Shown: positions 35,304-47,308 of the stretch, in pieces
How positions within the stretch are numbered: position 1 is the first letter of the stretch
Layout: each line of letters opens with the position of its first letter
NCBI RefSeq assembly: GCF_949987515.2
Contig: NC_082698.1
Coordinates: 28,176,070 to 28,240,069, forward strand
Direction: 5' to 3'
Length of the DNA stretch: 64,000 nucleotides
Origin: Delphinus delphis
Lineage: Eukaryota; Chordata; Mammalia; Artiodactyla; Delphinidae
Notes under the pieces: generated by a model
Told to the model about the DNA's origin: nothing
The model's input: the letters and a program-made list of their open reading frames with translations, nothing else
The model's database searches: none
Position numbers and translations under genes: made by a program

Positions 35304-36794
35304 CCAGTGTCTTCTATAACCTGATCTCAGATACTACATACCATCACTTCTGCCATATTCTGTTGGTCATACAGACCAGCTCTGGTGCCTTGTGGGAGGG
35401 GTCATCTTATCACTTTGCTATATTATTGGAATCATAGTGACAAGTTGCTACCACAGTTCTAGCCATTCCACTACACACATCACAACGTCTAGCAGAAGGA
35501 AAAATTGACCCTGTGTCATTTAATAGTAAGCAGCCTTTCCAGAGCCCCCTCACCAGAATCCTCTTTGTTTCTCATTGGCCAGAGCTGGGTCACATGCATA
35601 TGCCTACACAGATCACTAGAGAGGGGAGTAGGCTCATGATGTTGACTTAGGCTAGGTGGTATTGACCTGACTTACCTGGGAGAGAAATGGACATAAGAAC
35701 AGCCACGGCTCTGCCCTCCTGCAGGAATGGCTGTGGGATGTTAGGTGATAGTGCAACTTACATTTCTCTGGTATTTATTGTACTCCACACACCCTTTCAA
35801 GGTATGTCAAGCTTTATCACACTTGTTGCCTACAACAACCCTATGAGGTTTAGCTGCTATTAATCTTACTTTACAGACTGGAAACTGAGACTTACAGCAG
35901 GAAGTAATTTGCTCAGGGTCACATGGCTAGTACTTGATGGGACTGACATTCAGACTCAGGTCTTTTCTGTCATCTCTGCATAGGCTGTTAAATTCTGTAC
36001 AGAACAGCTGCAAGAGAAACTGAAGCCTGGGGTCCTGCTCTCAGTTTAATTGGAGAGGTCAGAGGTCAGGGGGGTTGAGGAAGAAGAAGCACACATTGAT
36101 TAGAGGTAGCCATGGTGACCCCATTTTTATAGAGGTCACCCTATAAAGCATAAAAGCCAATTTATAGGATTTCATAAGGCACTTGAAATAAGTATCTGTA
36201 GGTTATTAATTTGAATTATGAAAGAAATGAGAGAAACTGGTATCTGAAAGGAATTAATTATTAATCAAACATTTTTTCAATTTATTTTATTACCTGTGTA
36301 TTATGACAACAATAAAAGAGGAAATGAAAACAGAATATCCATAATCTCACCCCCATACAATATCAGCTGTTTATTTTTGTTTTTCCCTTCCCCTTCTTGT
36401 CCCAAGACAACCGAGGATTTAGGTAGCCGACTGAGATGAGCTGAAGGCGTGCGGGGGATGGGGGAGGAGAGGGCCTAGGAACCGCTGGCTCAGAGCTTTA
36501 CAAGGAGGGACAGTGTGCAGTGACCGTGGTATGCAATAGGCGAAGCCGAGGTTGGATGAGAGCACCAGCCTGGGAGCTCCAGTCTTGGTCCACCAGGAGG
36601 CCAAGCAGTGCATTCAGTGGAGAATTAATAAAGGACAAGGTTTTGAATGTCTGATAAGGGAAGGTTCTGAGAAGTCAGGGAAGGCAAATTAAAGCTTCGC
36701 TGAGCCACTAGCAAAGGGCAGATTGACATGAATTGCATAAGCAATGTTTTATTTTGCTTAAGTTTATTTTAATATATGATACATATTTTATATA

Positions 36795-36799
<5 letters not shown>

Positions 36800-36829
<30 letters not shown>

Positions 36830-37019
36830 GGTATGCGGGCCTCTCACTGTTGTGACCTCTCCCGTTGCGGAGCACAGGCTCCGGACGCGCAGGCTCAGCG
36901 GCCATGGCTCACGGGCCCAGCCGCTCCGCGGCATGTGGGATCTTCCCGGACCAGGGCACGAACCCATGTCCCCTGCATCGGCAGGCGGACTCTCAACCAC
37001 TGCGTCACCAGGGAAACCC
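36800..37019 (-). mobile_element. CHR-type SINE
   Basis: A long poly(T) is followed by TGCGGTATGCGGGCCTCTC. The copy ends TCACCAGGGAAACCC. The body is nearly identical to the copy at 13580, so it is young. Confidence 0.93.
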
Positions 37020-37059
37020 TGAGTATATTTTAAATGTAACTTATTTTTAATACATTCAC

Positions 37060-37330
37060 ATGGCACAAAATTTGAAAGGTACCAAGAACTGCTTAATGAA
37101 AACTCTTCTATCTGTCCCCTGCCACCCAGCTCTTCTCAACCAGAAGCAACTAATGTTACCAGTTTTCTTACATCTCCTTCCAGAGATAGTTTATCATAAC
37201 AGCAATTACATATGTATTTCTCTACCCTGGTCCCCCATCCCCACTTTAAAAATTTATATAAACAGTAGCATACTATTCAAACTGTTCTGCACTACGCCTT
37301 AACTCCCCTTTTAATAAAAGTATGCCTTCC
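37060..37330 (-). repeat. Probable ancient L1 3' fragment
   Basis: CACATGGCACAAAATTTGAA and CTAATGTTACCAGTTTTCTT occur in old antisense L1 ends. This is called by resemblance only. Confidence 0.35.
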
Positions 37331-38879
37331 AAGCAGTTTTTATGATCCAGGAATAAAAATGGAAAAGTATACAGTGAGGGGATAACTTGGTGAAAATCCA
37401 GGGTAAACCAGGATGCTGGAAAAAGCATCATTGAATTAACTTATAAGCCTGATTGGAGAAGGATTCTAGTTACAGCCAGAACAGGGTCCACAGGGAAGGA
37501 GAGAATGGTAGGTGTTCAGGGCTTGGATGATTTAGAAGACGAGGAGGTTGAGATGAGGAAGAAGTACCAGGAGACTCTGGATATGTAGTAATATCTAAGG
37601 AACTGGCTTTTTTATTATTTTAAACATGTCCCACAGAAAGAAATACATTTTACCTAATGACCAGGATACATGTTTGTGTGTGTGTGTCTGTGCTTATTTT
37701 TACTGTGTTCAATGTTTTCTGTTCTTTTCTATTCCATTTTATTTCCTCAAAAATGTGTTGATCATACCCATAAAGTAGATTCCATGACCCATTCATGGGT
37801 TTTGACCCAAATTTGAAAGACACTGTAAATTAAGTTGTAGCTTTGTTAGTTTGTAGTTGATGTAGAAGAGTCACCATTAGGGAGGGTAAAACCCATGAAT
37901 GGAGGACGTACAGTGTAACCGGTGTGAGAGTGAAGGTTCTGGGAGTGCTGGTGGGGAATGGAGACGTAGGGGAGAAGACAGGCAAATACCGGCTGGTGAA
38001 ACTGGATAAAGACGTTGGTGGCTCAGGGATTCCAAAGGGGCCCTGAACGTCAAAAGGAAGCAGCCCCACTCTTAACTCCTGTGCCTGTTGAGTCACAGGA
38101 TTAGACAAAGAAAGGCTGCCAGTTGGACGGCAGCACGAGTGTGGTTTGTATGGACACAGTCACGACTCTCTTTTGGAAGGAGCTATAATCAAGGAAATAC
38201 ATTTCATTTAAATAGAAAGTGCTCTGCACGAGAATAGGGAATTCCATAGGACACAACATGGAGGGAACAGAGGTGACCTTGTAGAGAAAGGGATGGGGTT
38301 CCCTGAGGGAAGGGGTTTATGCCCACAGCGGCTGGGAGAAATAGTTATAGGGGAAGCAGTAAGTAGGGTCATATTTTGAGGGAGGAGCTCAAGGATGAGA
38401 GGACGTTGTCTTTTGGGGAGCAGTGCAAGCTGAAGAAGGAAGGACCAGGTACACAGAGGGAAGAGGGGCAAGAGGAAGAGCAGTTTTAACAATTCAGGGA
38501 ATCGGCACATTCAGGCAGCTGATCTAAATGAAATTGCTCCGGGGAAGTTTGCTTAGGAATTATTCCTATGCCCAAATGGTGTAGACCAGGGGTCCATGAG
38601 TAGATTTCAAGTACTCCACCAACTTGTATAGAAGTTTCTTTATTTATAAGAGAAATTTAGCATTGATTTAAGGTATGACTGTAGGGAACAGTGACTTTGT
38701 CACCAACTGAAGTCACCTGCTCGTATCACATTTAAGTTGTTGCATGCAGTATCTCGAAATTCCATCAATGACCAGAAACAACACGTTATACCAGTTTCTT
38801 GTGTCACTCATCATACTTTGAAATTATGGTGATTATTAGATTCATTGCTATGTTTTGCTATTCAGTGCTTTATCAAGAA

Positions 38880-38995
38880 GTACATATATTATTATAGATT
38901 CAGAGGGTTTATATTTATATAATATAGTATTAATATATTTATATATAATTTATATTATAAATTAATATATTTATTAATATGATAAACTTCATAGT
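38880..38995. repeat. AT-rich low-complexity stretch
   Basis: It consists almost entirely of A and T, with repeated TATATTTATATAA and AATTAATATATTTATT phrases that can pair with each other. Confidence 0.9.
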
Positions 38996-39449
38996 CTTGT
39001 GTATTTACGTGCAAAGAAAAGGTTGGAAGCTGCTGCCGTAGAAGGATCTCTTCACCCCTGTGGAGATTTGGGGCTTAGAGAGCTGAGGGGTCTTTACAGG
39101 TTCTGATCACATGCCTATATGGAGAGTACTTGCAAATGCCTTACTCTGCCTGACGGAAAAGGGACTGGACTCTGTTTCAGGGACCAGCTGTGTGTGTGTG
39201 CATGCACGTGTGCATGTGTATGCGTTCTGAAAAATAAATACATGGATGAGATAGTTCTCTTAAATTTTGCTTTAAATAAGTAGAATTTTAAGCTGTTACA
39301 TGGAAATATCATATTAATTTGAAGGATAGTCTTATTCTCATTTCTTGTGATAGGATTATCTGGTATTAAAGTTTGGTTATATACCTTCCATTTAGTACGC
39401 TGAGAAGAAAGTTACTAAAAAACACTGTATGTTTGTGTATATTCCAAAG

Positions 39450-39597
39450 GACCGGTGTTTCTTGATCACCGAGATGAGCTTGAAGGAACATACAAGGTTT
39501 ATTGCCAGAATCATGATGAGGCCATCTCATTGCTGGAAATATATGAGAAGGATGAGAAGATCCAGAAGCATCTTCAGGACTCCTTGGCAGATCTTAA
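39450..39597 (+). CDS. DNMBP: DNMBP exon: DH domain, middle
   Basis: The acceptor ATTCCAAAG is purine-rich. The donor is CTTAA|GTAGGA. The 148 nt enter in phase 1 and leave in phase 2 after residue 146. The peptide includes [20 protein letters not shown] and ends DSLADLK across the junction. Reading through the donor meets TAG at once, so the splice is required. Confidence 0.95.
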
Positions 39598-40191
39598 GTA
39601 GGAGTTTTGAGCACTTCATTCCATCATAGCTCTTCAGTTCTGCCTTTTGGAAGTCACTCCCATGTCTATGTTATGGATCTATCATATTTTAAACATAAGT
39701 GATACATTATCGTAGGTCCTATTATGTAACTTGCCGTTTCCCATTCTATATCATGGAAATCTTAAGTAGCTTCCTGCTTGTAGTTTTATCCATTAAAATC
39801 ACTTTTATCTATACACACAAAGTATTAAGTTAGCATTTTCAGGTAAGAAGCTGCCAGGAAGATAGTTTGGTCCAAATGAGAGAAAAGGTAAGAAGATAAA
39901 GTCGGTTATTCTTGACCATCAGGTGAGAGTCTCCTGTCTTAGGGAGGCAGGCTATAAGGATATAATATATGTCTAAGTAGGTCAAAGTGAAGTTAAGGGC
40001 TTATTGACTTTTTTTAATAGACTAGATATGCCACCATAGACATTCACAATTCCCCTTCTGTCCCATGTGGTTTTTGTCTGCCCAGCTAATAGGCATTAGT
40101 TGGACTAATATGTTCTGAGAGGAATGTGAAAATCAGCATCAGTATTTTCTTTAATCTGTTGTTTCTTCTTTTCATGCTCGCTGCCCTGTAG
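39598..40191 (+). other. DNMBP: DNMBP intron before the microexon
   Basis: The intron runs from GTAGGA to CTGCCCTGTAG. No clear repeat was seen, except possible ancient L1 text near 39655-39770. Confidence 0.8.
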
Positions 40192-40209
40192 GAGCCTGTA
40201 CAATGAATG
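40192..40209 (+). CDS. DNMBP: DNMBP 18-nt microexon
   Basis: GAGCCTGTACAATGAATG lies between TTCATGCTCGCTGCCCTGTAG and a strong donor GTAAGT. It enters in phase 2 and leaves in phase 2. It contributes K/SLYNE/W, exactly the residues needed between DSLADLK and GCTNYINLG of Tuba. Skipping would keep the frame and delete six residues from the DH domain. Confidence 0.93.
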
Positions 40210-40575
40210 GTAAGTTCTTGCCACTTGATGCAGAAGCTCATTTCATTATTTTCTTCCTTTATAGACAGAAACCTAGAAGTAGACCTGCCTTGCTGTACTT
40301 TCCTCCGTAGCACTTACCACCTAATGACACTTCATATAACGTTTGTTTGATTATTGTCTGCCTCTTTCCACTAGGGCAGGGACTTTTTTGGGTCACTACT
40401 AAATCCGCAGCACCTAGAACACTGCCTGGTGTTTATTAGGTGCCCAGTAAATGTGAATGAATTAAGTTGGGAAGTAGGGTGAAAGAACGGAGCTATATTA
40501 GGAATAACAAATACTACCTGTAGGCCCTGTGTTACTGACAGTTGACTGAACTCTCTGTTTTTCCTTTTCTTGAAG
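40210..40575 (+). other. DNMBP: DNMBP intron after the microexon
   Basis: A 366-bp intron with donor GTAAGT and acceptor TTCTTGAAG. Nothing else was recognised, apart from weak MIR/L2-like text near 40370-40450. Confidence 0.85.
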
Positions 40576-40775
40576 GGGATGCACAAATTATATTAACCTG
40601 GGCTCCTTCCTCATCAAACCAGTGCAGAGAGTAATGCGCTACCCACTGCTGCTGATGGAGTTGCTGAATTCCACCCCCGAGTCCCACCCAGATAAAGTGC
40701 CTTTAACCAGTGCAGTCCTTGCAGTCAAGGAAATCAACGTTAACATTAATGAATATAAACGTCGAAAGGACCTGG
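40576..40775 (+). CDS. DNMBP: DNMBP exon: DH domain core (QR motif)
   Basis: The acceptor is TTCTTGAAG and the donor is CTGG|GTAAGA. The 200 nt leave in phase 1 after residue 219. It carries the hallmark DH signature ([19 protein letters not shown]), the long helix that packs on the GTPase switch regions. It then leads into NEYKRRKDL. Confidence 0.96.
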
Positions 40776-42348
40776 GTAAGAAAAGCATACTTGCTGAAAA
40801 GGAGGTATACCCTTGAGAATGTTCTTCTCAAAAGAATTAATTACTTCACCAGAGGTGGACAAGCAGATGGTAGGTCATAGGGCTGTGATGAAGAAATGGT
40901 AATAGAATTTGGGGAAAATGAGATAATGAAAGAAAAAAAACAGTGATCATAGTAAAAGCACAACCATGCATGTTGGAAATAAGGCACCTGTGATAAAGCT
41001 TATAGCAGTGAGTCTTTCCTAAGAGATATAAAGACCTATTAGAGAATGGCTGATCAGGAGAGTTCCTTCAAGCATGAGTGATGGCCTTCTCAACTCACTG
41101 AAGGCAGTCCTCTTCAGTCCATGCTTATATGTGTTTGCTCCGCACGTCTGGTTGGATATTTCAGTGTTTCCACTTAAGCTAGAACTTTTTTGTGTTCTTT
41201 CAGAAGACCCGGGTTTGCCCACCTCCCTGGTCCCATCAGTCCTGCCTCTGGTCTGTGCCCCTCCCCTCCCCCACAGAACTGTGCAGTCAGTTGCCAAACA
41301 CCCTCTCTTTCTTTATAATATAGAACAAACTGAACCATTTCTTTTGTCTCATCAAATCTCTTGTTGAGGCTTTGATTTTGAACACTCAATGAGTATAGCA
41401 TGGTGACCATGCTAAACTGATTTATTATTCATATCCTCAATCTATAATATAGGCTCTTTGCCTGTCTCTCCACTATTGTCCATATTTATCTAAAATCATT
41501 TTCCCCTTCTGCTTCAGCCATGACACCCGTGTTTAATGTTGACTGTGGATGTTAAAGCTCTCTGGCCATCTGGCCCTTTGTCTTGGTTCATATCTCCTCA
41601 TGTAATGTCATCTTCATCTCCTACAACAGTAAAGTGTGCCTTTTTGCTACCACCCAGCCTTCCCTTGCTACCCTTCTACTCTTATTTCCAGGCTTTTCTG
41701 CAGACTGTGCCTGATGCATGACACATAGATTAATCAAAAACTCCTGCACAGCATTTCAGTATGAGACGATTGTATATAAATATCTCGTTTGTATATGAGA
41801 CCATTTAAGGTGGTCTTATAAGTCAGGTACTGTTACTTTCTACATCTTATTGGAAAGGAAAATGGGGCTCAGAGAAGTTAAGTGGCTTATTTAAGGCCAC
41901 ACCTTTTTTTTTTTTTTTTTTTGGCCGTACCCCATGGCTTGCAGGACCTTAGTTCCCTGACCAGGAATTGAACCCAGGCCCTGGCAGTGCAAGTGCAGAG
42001 TCCTAACCACTGTACCACCAGGGAATTCCCTAAGGCCACACCTTGATGAAATGACAGACCCAGGCACTGAACTCAGGTTTCCTTGACTCCAAATCTTAGG
42101 CTCTGTTCTTTACACCTCTGCGACCTTCCTTCCTCATCTCTAACCTTCTCCAGTCTGCGCACAGTCTCTGCTGTTCTCCAGGTATCCAATCTGTCCATAA
42201 ATGGTGATTTGGATTAACGTTTTGTGTACTCAGTTATAAGCTCATTGAAAACAAGCACTAGCTCTAGTTTGGGTTGTTAGTCTCATTTGTAGTCTGTCCA
42301 TGCTCAGAAGAGGGCTTTCTTCACTCACCAATTTGACTCACTTCCCAG
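40776..42348 (+). other. DNMBP: DNMBP intron
   Basis: It contains a short antisense SINE at 41908-42030 inserted in an old MIR/L2-like stretch. No exon was seen in the rest. Confidence 0.85.
41908..42030 (-). mobile_element. CHR-type SINE, short form
   Basis: Poly(T) is followed by GGCCGTACCCCATGGCTTG. The copy ends CCACCAGGGAATTCCC. TAAGGCCACACCTT flanks both ends. Confidence 0.9.
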
Positions 42349-42479
42349 TCCTCAAGTACCGAAAGGGTGATGAAGATAGCCTCATGGAGAAAATTTCTAA
42401 ACTGAACATCCACTCCATCATCAAGAAATCCAACCGGGTTAGCAGTCACCTGAAGCACCTCACTGGCTTTGCCCCACAG
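42349..42479 (+). CDS. DNMBP: DNMBP exon: DH end and linker to BAR
   Basis: The acceptor is CACTTCCCAG and the donor is CACAG|GTGAGG (phase 0 out). It encodes residues up to 263, including [20 protein letters not shown] and the basic [16 protein letters not shown]. This is the region where the DH domain passes into the BAR domain. Tuba has no PH domain at this point, unlike most Dbl-family exchange factors. Confidence 0.95.
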
Positions 42480-43393
42480 GTGAGGTTCCTGCGCTTGAAG
42501 GTTCAGCCTGTCTTTGGCTGCTTTTCAGGGCTCCACGGGGCAGCCTGCATGGTGTGAATTGGCAAGATTCCCCTCTTAGTACCTCCCCTGGTGTTTGCTA
42601 GCTGGTGGATACAGGACCCTGCAGCTACTGTTCATTTAGATCCATCCACCCAACCCTCCATCCGAGCCTTGGTGAGCTGCTTACAGTGTGTATAAAGGCA
42701 AATCAGGAGGCCAAATCGGTCACCATGTAATAGTTATCATGGTTTTAGACACCCATAAGGAGCTTATAATCTATTTGGGGAGACAAAATTAAAATTGTAG
42801 ACATGTTAAGCTAGAAGGGATTTCAGAGATCACCCTGTTCAACACCATATGTCACACATGAGGAAATGTAAAGTCTAAGGTTTGAGTGATTTGTAAAACA
42901 GTTATCAACAGAGTAGATCCAGTCTCCAGACTTCATGCACTGAACCATGTGTATGTGATACAGTCAGTGGAAAATACCAGCTAAAGAATCAGTTGCTAAG
43001 CTTTGTAGTTTGTTCTCTACACGCTGTGGTACTTAAAAAAACTGGAGCTCCGTGAGAGTGTGCTTCATGTTGGCAAGAGATTTAATCTGAGTCTTAAAGG
43101 AGAGGGGCAGGTTTGGCATAGGGAGAGAGGAGGGCAAACCAGGCAAGGCAGCAATACTGGTGAAGCAAACAGCCTGACCAGCAAAGGGTTTCCATCAGGA
43201 ACAGAGGGGGTCAGTTAGAGCCAGGAGGGCCTGTGTGTACTTATGAGCTCTGTCAAATCCAATTCATATGATTCAGGGAAACATCAAAGGCTTAAAATTT
43301 AAACAAAAGATGCTTTAAGAAAGATGCTTTTGCCAATAAGATCTATTGAGGGAGAGTCCCAATTTGCTAACAGCACTTTTTTATTTTGAACAG
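42480..43393 (+). other. DNMBP: DNMBP intron
   Basis: The intron runs from GTGAGG to TTATTTTGAACAG. Diverged repeat-like text lies near 42650-43330, without a family call. Confidence 0.8.
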
Positions 43394-43498
43394 ATTAAAG
43401 ATGAAGTATTTGAAGAAACAGAGAAAAACTTCCGAATGCAAGAAAGATTGATCAAATCTTTTATCCGAGACCTGTCTCTCTACCTCCAGCATATCCGG
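43394..43498 (+). CDS. DNMBP: DNMBP exon: BAR domain, first part
   Basis: 105 nt, phase 0 to phase 0, acceptor TTTTGAACAG, donor CCGG|GTGAGT. It encodes [20 protein letters not shown] and [10 protein letters not shown], the first amphipathic helix of the BAR dimer that senses membrane curvature. Skipping would remove exactly 35 residues in frame. Confidence 0.95.
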
Positions 43499-43539
43499 GT
43501 GAGTAAAGACATCACTCTCATTAGAATCATGTACAGTGG

Positions 43540-43645
43540 GGAATTCCCTGGTGGTTCAGTGGTTAGGACTCGGTGCTTTCACTGCTATGGGCCTGGGTTC
43601 AATCCCTGGTCAGGAAACTAAGATCCCAGCCAAAAAAAAAAAAAG
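43540..43645 (+). mobile_element. CHR-type SINE, short form, next to a donor site
   Basis: The head GGGAATTCCCTGGTGGTTC begins 41 nt after the end of the preceding exon. A poly(A) tail follows. Confidence 0.88.
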
Positions 43646-43805
43646 GAATCACATATGGTATAATTCCATCCGCTCTCCTGTTCATCCAGCATATTGCTTA
43701 ATGAATGTGGAATAACCTGGACTCAAATGACCAGTATGCCATGACAGACTTTTTATTGGGATTCTTACAGATATAACTACTGAACGAATATCCTCCTGTT
43801 ATTGT

Positions 43806-44026
43806 TTTATTTATTTATTTGGTTGCAGCAGGTCTTAGGTGCGGCAGGTGAGCAAGTTTTGGCTTGTCAGCTCCTTAGTTGCGACACGTGGGCTCCTTAG
43901 TTGTGGCTCACGAACTCTTAGTTGTGGCATGAGTGTGGGATCTAGTTCCCTGACCAGGGATCAAACCTGGGCCCCGTGCGTTGGGAGCGTGGAGTCTTAA
44001 CCCCACTGTGCCACCAGGGAAGGCCC
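43806..44026 (-). mobile_element. CHR-type SINE, diverged
   Basis: TTTATTTGGTTGCAGCAGG begins the antisense body, which ends CCACCAGGGAAGGCCC. Confidence 0.86.
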
Positions 44027-44599
44027 TCTTACAGGTTATTTAAAAGTTAAACAATGTCAGAAGATCAGTACTGTTGTATTCATAGTAAAGGGACCTAGCT
44101 CTTTCCTCCCTCTCTTTTGAGCTTCATCACCCTTTTTTCCCCCTGTCTCCTGTACCCAGTTATAGAAGAAGCACTTGTGACAGTTCATTTTGTCAAAATC
44201 ATTTTGAAGATCAAATAGTAAGAGAATGGTTCCTGTGGGGTGTGCTTCCTAATAATAATATTTATTTACAACTGTACATAGGCCTCTAAGGTTGTTAGAG
44301 CCACGAATAGGTCTAGAGAGTTGCAAGAACTTGGGAGATCAGGCGGGCCCTGGTCTTCCTTCGCTCAGGCAGTGCTTCCTTCATGAAATCAGAACCAGGA
44401 CTAGAATCCTTTCTCTTAAAACCTGTAATTTCTCTGTTGATTTAATAGAATAGTGTTTATGTAAGTATACCATGTACCCCTGTCCCTCACACAGGAAAAT
44501 CTCATCCCATGAAACAAATAATTTCCTTTAAAAGAAATCCTTTGCTTTTTAAAAATCATTATTATTATTATTATTTTTTAAGTAAAATGGTACAAAATT

Positions 44600-45200
44600 C
44601 AAAAACTACCAAAGGGATAAGTATAAAGTAAAATAACTCCTCCCCCTCCCCTGTCTCCTAGTCATCTATAGAGGCAGACACATCTATCAGATTCTTCTGT
44701 CAGAGATACGTGTGTGAGGGAGAGAGAGAGACACACACACACGCACTGTTGAGCACCTTGGGTTTTGCATTTTGGAAATCGTTCCATATTTGCACACACA
44801 GAGCTGCCTTGTTCTTTTTTACAACTGCATAGTATTTAATTGTTATGGACATGCGATAATAAATTTAACTAGTCCCCATCAATGGATGTTTAAGTTGTTG
44901 CAAAAAGTTAAAAACATTGGCACGAGAAATATCTTTGCATGTAGATCATTTTTCTGATCTATGTGAGTATATCTGAAGGCCAGAGTACTAGATTTTCTGA
45001 GCCAAATCATAAAGCAATGCAAATTTCATAGATATCATACCCGTGAAAACTCCCCACCAGCAATGTATGAAACAGTTTCCCCATCCCTTGCTAACATACA
45101 GTGTTATCAAAATCAAAATGTCTTATCTTTGCCGGCAAGAAAGGTAAAAATTGCTGTTTTAATATAGTTTGAATTTACATTTCTTATATTATGAATGAAG
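44600..45200 (-). repeat. Ancient L1 3' fragment
   Basis: GCATAGTATTTAATTGTTAT, CCCCATCAATGGATGTTTAA and CTTTGCATGTAGATCATTT match the antisense 3' end of old L1 subfamilies. Confidence 0.6.
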
Positions 45201-46065
45201 TTGAGGATAGTTTTGTATGTTTAAATCATTATATTTCTTTTTCTGTGATTTGTCTGTATTTGGGGGCACTTATTTATTGATTTATTGTTCTTTTTCTTAT
45301 TGACTGGTAGTACCTTTGTATATGTTGGAGAAAAGAGCCCTTCTTCTGAGATGCTGGCTTACAAATACCCCCTGCCCCAGTTTGTTGACTTTTGAATTTG
45401 CTTAAAATGTTTTCTGTGTGTAGAAGAGTTTTATTTTTGTGTAGTCTTAACTAAACTTTTATGGTTTCTTAGTTCTGTGTCATACTTTAAAAGGTCTTTC
45501 CCATTCCAAGATAATTTTAAAAAGATGTCCTATGTTCCAGTACTTTTATCATTTTATTTTTTTATATTAGTCAATCTAGCTGGAATTTATATTAGTATAT
45601 AGGAATCCAACTTTTTGTTTTTTATCTAGTTATCTGTCATTATCATTTATTGAGTAATACCCACTGATTTGAAGTGCTTCCGACACTTCTTTTAAATAGC
45701 AAACTCTCTCCATTCATGTTTTGAAAATGTGATAAGTAAAATTGAGGGCTTATAAGACTTTCCAGGAACACATTGGCTTAAAGCGAGAGATTTGACCAAG
45801 TATGGTTCCCTTGCCTCAGGACTTTAGCCTACAATTCCTCTAATTTTGATATCTCCCTATTGGCTATTTTCTCCCCACGTTATCTAAATGTGTAGCAAGT
45901 ATACACCTGAGCACCTAACTCTTAAAAAGCCTTGTCTCCCTAGCAATGGGTGACAGCCCTTGGACGGGCAGGTCGCTTTGGTTCTGACTGCTAACTGCTA
46001 TCTAGGATGAATGATGGAGGCTAGAAGTTCTGTCTGGTCTTACCTGTGTTTGTAACTGGCTGCAG

Positions 46066-46194
46066 GAATCCGCATGTGTGAAGGTGGTGGCTGCCGTGAG
46101 CATGTGGGATGTGTGCATGGAGAAGGGACACAGAGACTTGGAACAGTTCGAGAAGGTGCATCGCTACATCAGTGACCAGCTCTTCACAAATTTT
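46066..46194 (+). CDS. DNMBP: DNMBP exon: BAR domain, second part
   Basis: 129 nt, phase 0 both sides, acceptor CTGGCTGCAG, donor TTTT|GTAAGT. It encodes AAVSMWDVCMEKGHRDLEQF and the following EKVHRYISDQLFTNF of the BAR region, in full agreement with Tuba. Confidence 0.95.
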
Positions 46195-46416
46195 GTAAGT
46201 GACTCTTCAGCCCACTTTTTTCAGGCTGGGCCTCTTCCCAGGGTTCTCTGTAACATCCAGCTCATGGAAAAGTTAATTCCATAGAGACACGCTTCCATGG
46301 ACCAGGAATCCTAGTGTTCTTTAGCTAAGTTCATATCAGAATTTTATATTCAGAACCTGACTTTCAATCAGCTGAAAGGACAGACAGGACCTGCATGTAT
46401 GCAAACAGATTTTTTT

Positions 46417-46617
46417 TTTTTTTTGCGGTACGTGGGACTTTCACTGTTGTGGCCTCTCCTGCTGCGGAGCACAGGCTCCAGATGCGCAGGCTCAGCGGCC
46501 ATGGCTCACGGGCCGAGCTGCTCCACAGCATGTGGGATCTTCCCAGACCGGGGCACGAACCCATGTCCCCTGCATCGGCAGGCGGACTCTCAACCACTGC
46601 GCCACCAGGGAAGCCCT
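46417..46617 (-). mobile_element. CHR-type SINE
   Basis: Poly(T) is followed by TGCGGTACGTGGGACTTTC. The copy ends CCACCAGGGAAGCC. GCAAACAGATTTTTTT and GCAAATAGATTTTTTT flank it. Confidence 0.93.
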
Positions 46618-47308
46618 GCAAATAGATTTTTTTATAATTGTGATCAGCCCAGTTTCAGGGGATAAAGGAAAACCAGGAAATTTAATCTGGTATCACTACT
46701 GATAACTGATCAAAAGAAAACAACTGAAGAACTAATAACTTAAAACGGAATATTTTTGCATAGTTAAGAGATTAACAAATAGATTTTTGAAATGGCACAA
46801 ACTATTTTGTAAAGACTACTAAATGCCAAATTGCTTGGGAAATTCTAAATATATATTCTATATATATCTCCTGAGTAGAAATGGGTGGGCTTTGATAGCT
46901 TCTTGGAGATCTCTGGATGCTTGAAGCATCTTTAGAAAACATTGGGGGAACTTGGGGGAACATACGGTTATTCTAACAGTAGCATCTTATTAAAAGTAAT
47001 TTACTAAGCACCTATTTATGTTCTTTTGTGTCAATATTGTGCCCTCTATGTCTATCCCTCTAGAAAGAATTAGACAAAAACTTTTGAAAAGTGAAAACAG
47101 AGTATTACTAAGTAGTTATGAGTAGAAGAGGTATGATGGGTGTGTGAAAGTTTCTCTACCCCAGGTTATGTAACAACTAAATCTTTTTAAAATTTATTTC
47201 TTATTGATGTATAGTTAAATTGCAATGTTATGTTAATTACTTCTGTACAGCAGAGTGACTCAGTTACACATATATATGCATTCTTTTTTATATTCTTTTC
47301 CATTACAG

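Larger units (their letters stand above)
33100..39449 (+). other. DNMBP: DNMBP intron
   Basis: It holds CHR-type SINEs at 33672, 33902, 34209, 34981 and 36800, an old repeat at about 34645-34960, probable ancient L1 at 37060-37320, and an AT-rich stretch at 38880-38995. The remainder, including 35305-36797 and 37330-38870, shows nothing I can name. Confidence 0.85.
43499..46065 (+). other. DNMBP: DNMBP intron
   Basis: It contains SINEs at 43540 and 43806 and probable ancient L1 sequence from about 44600 to 45660. No further exon was seen. Confidence 0.85.
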
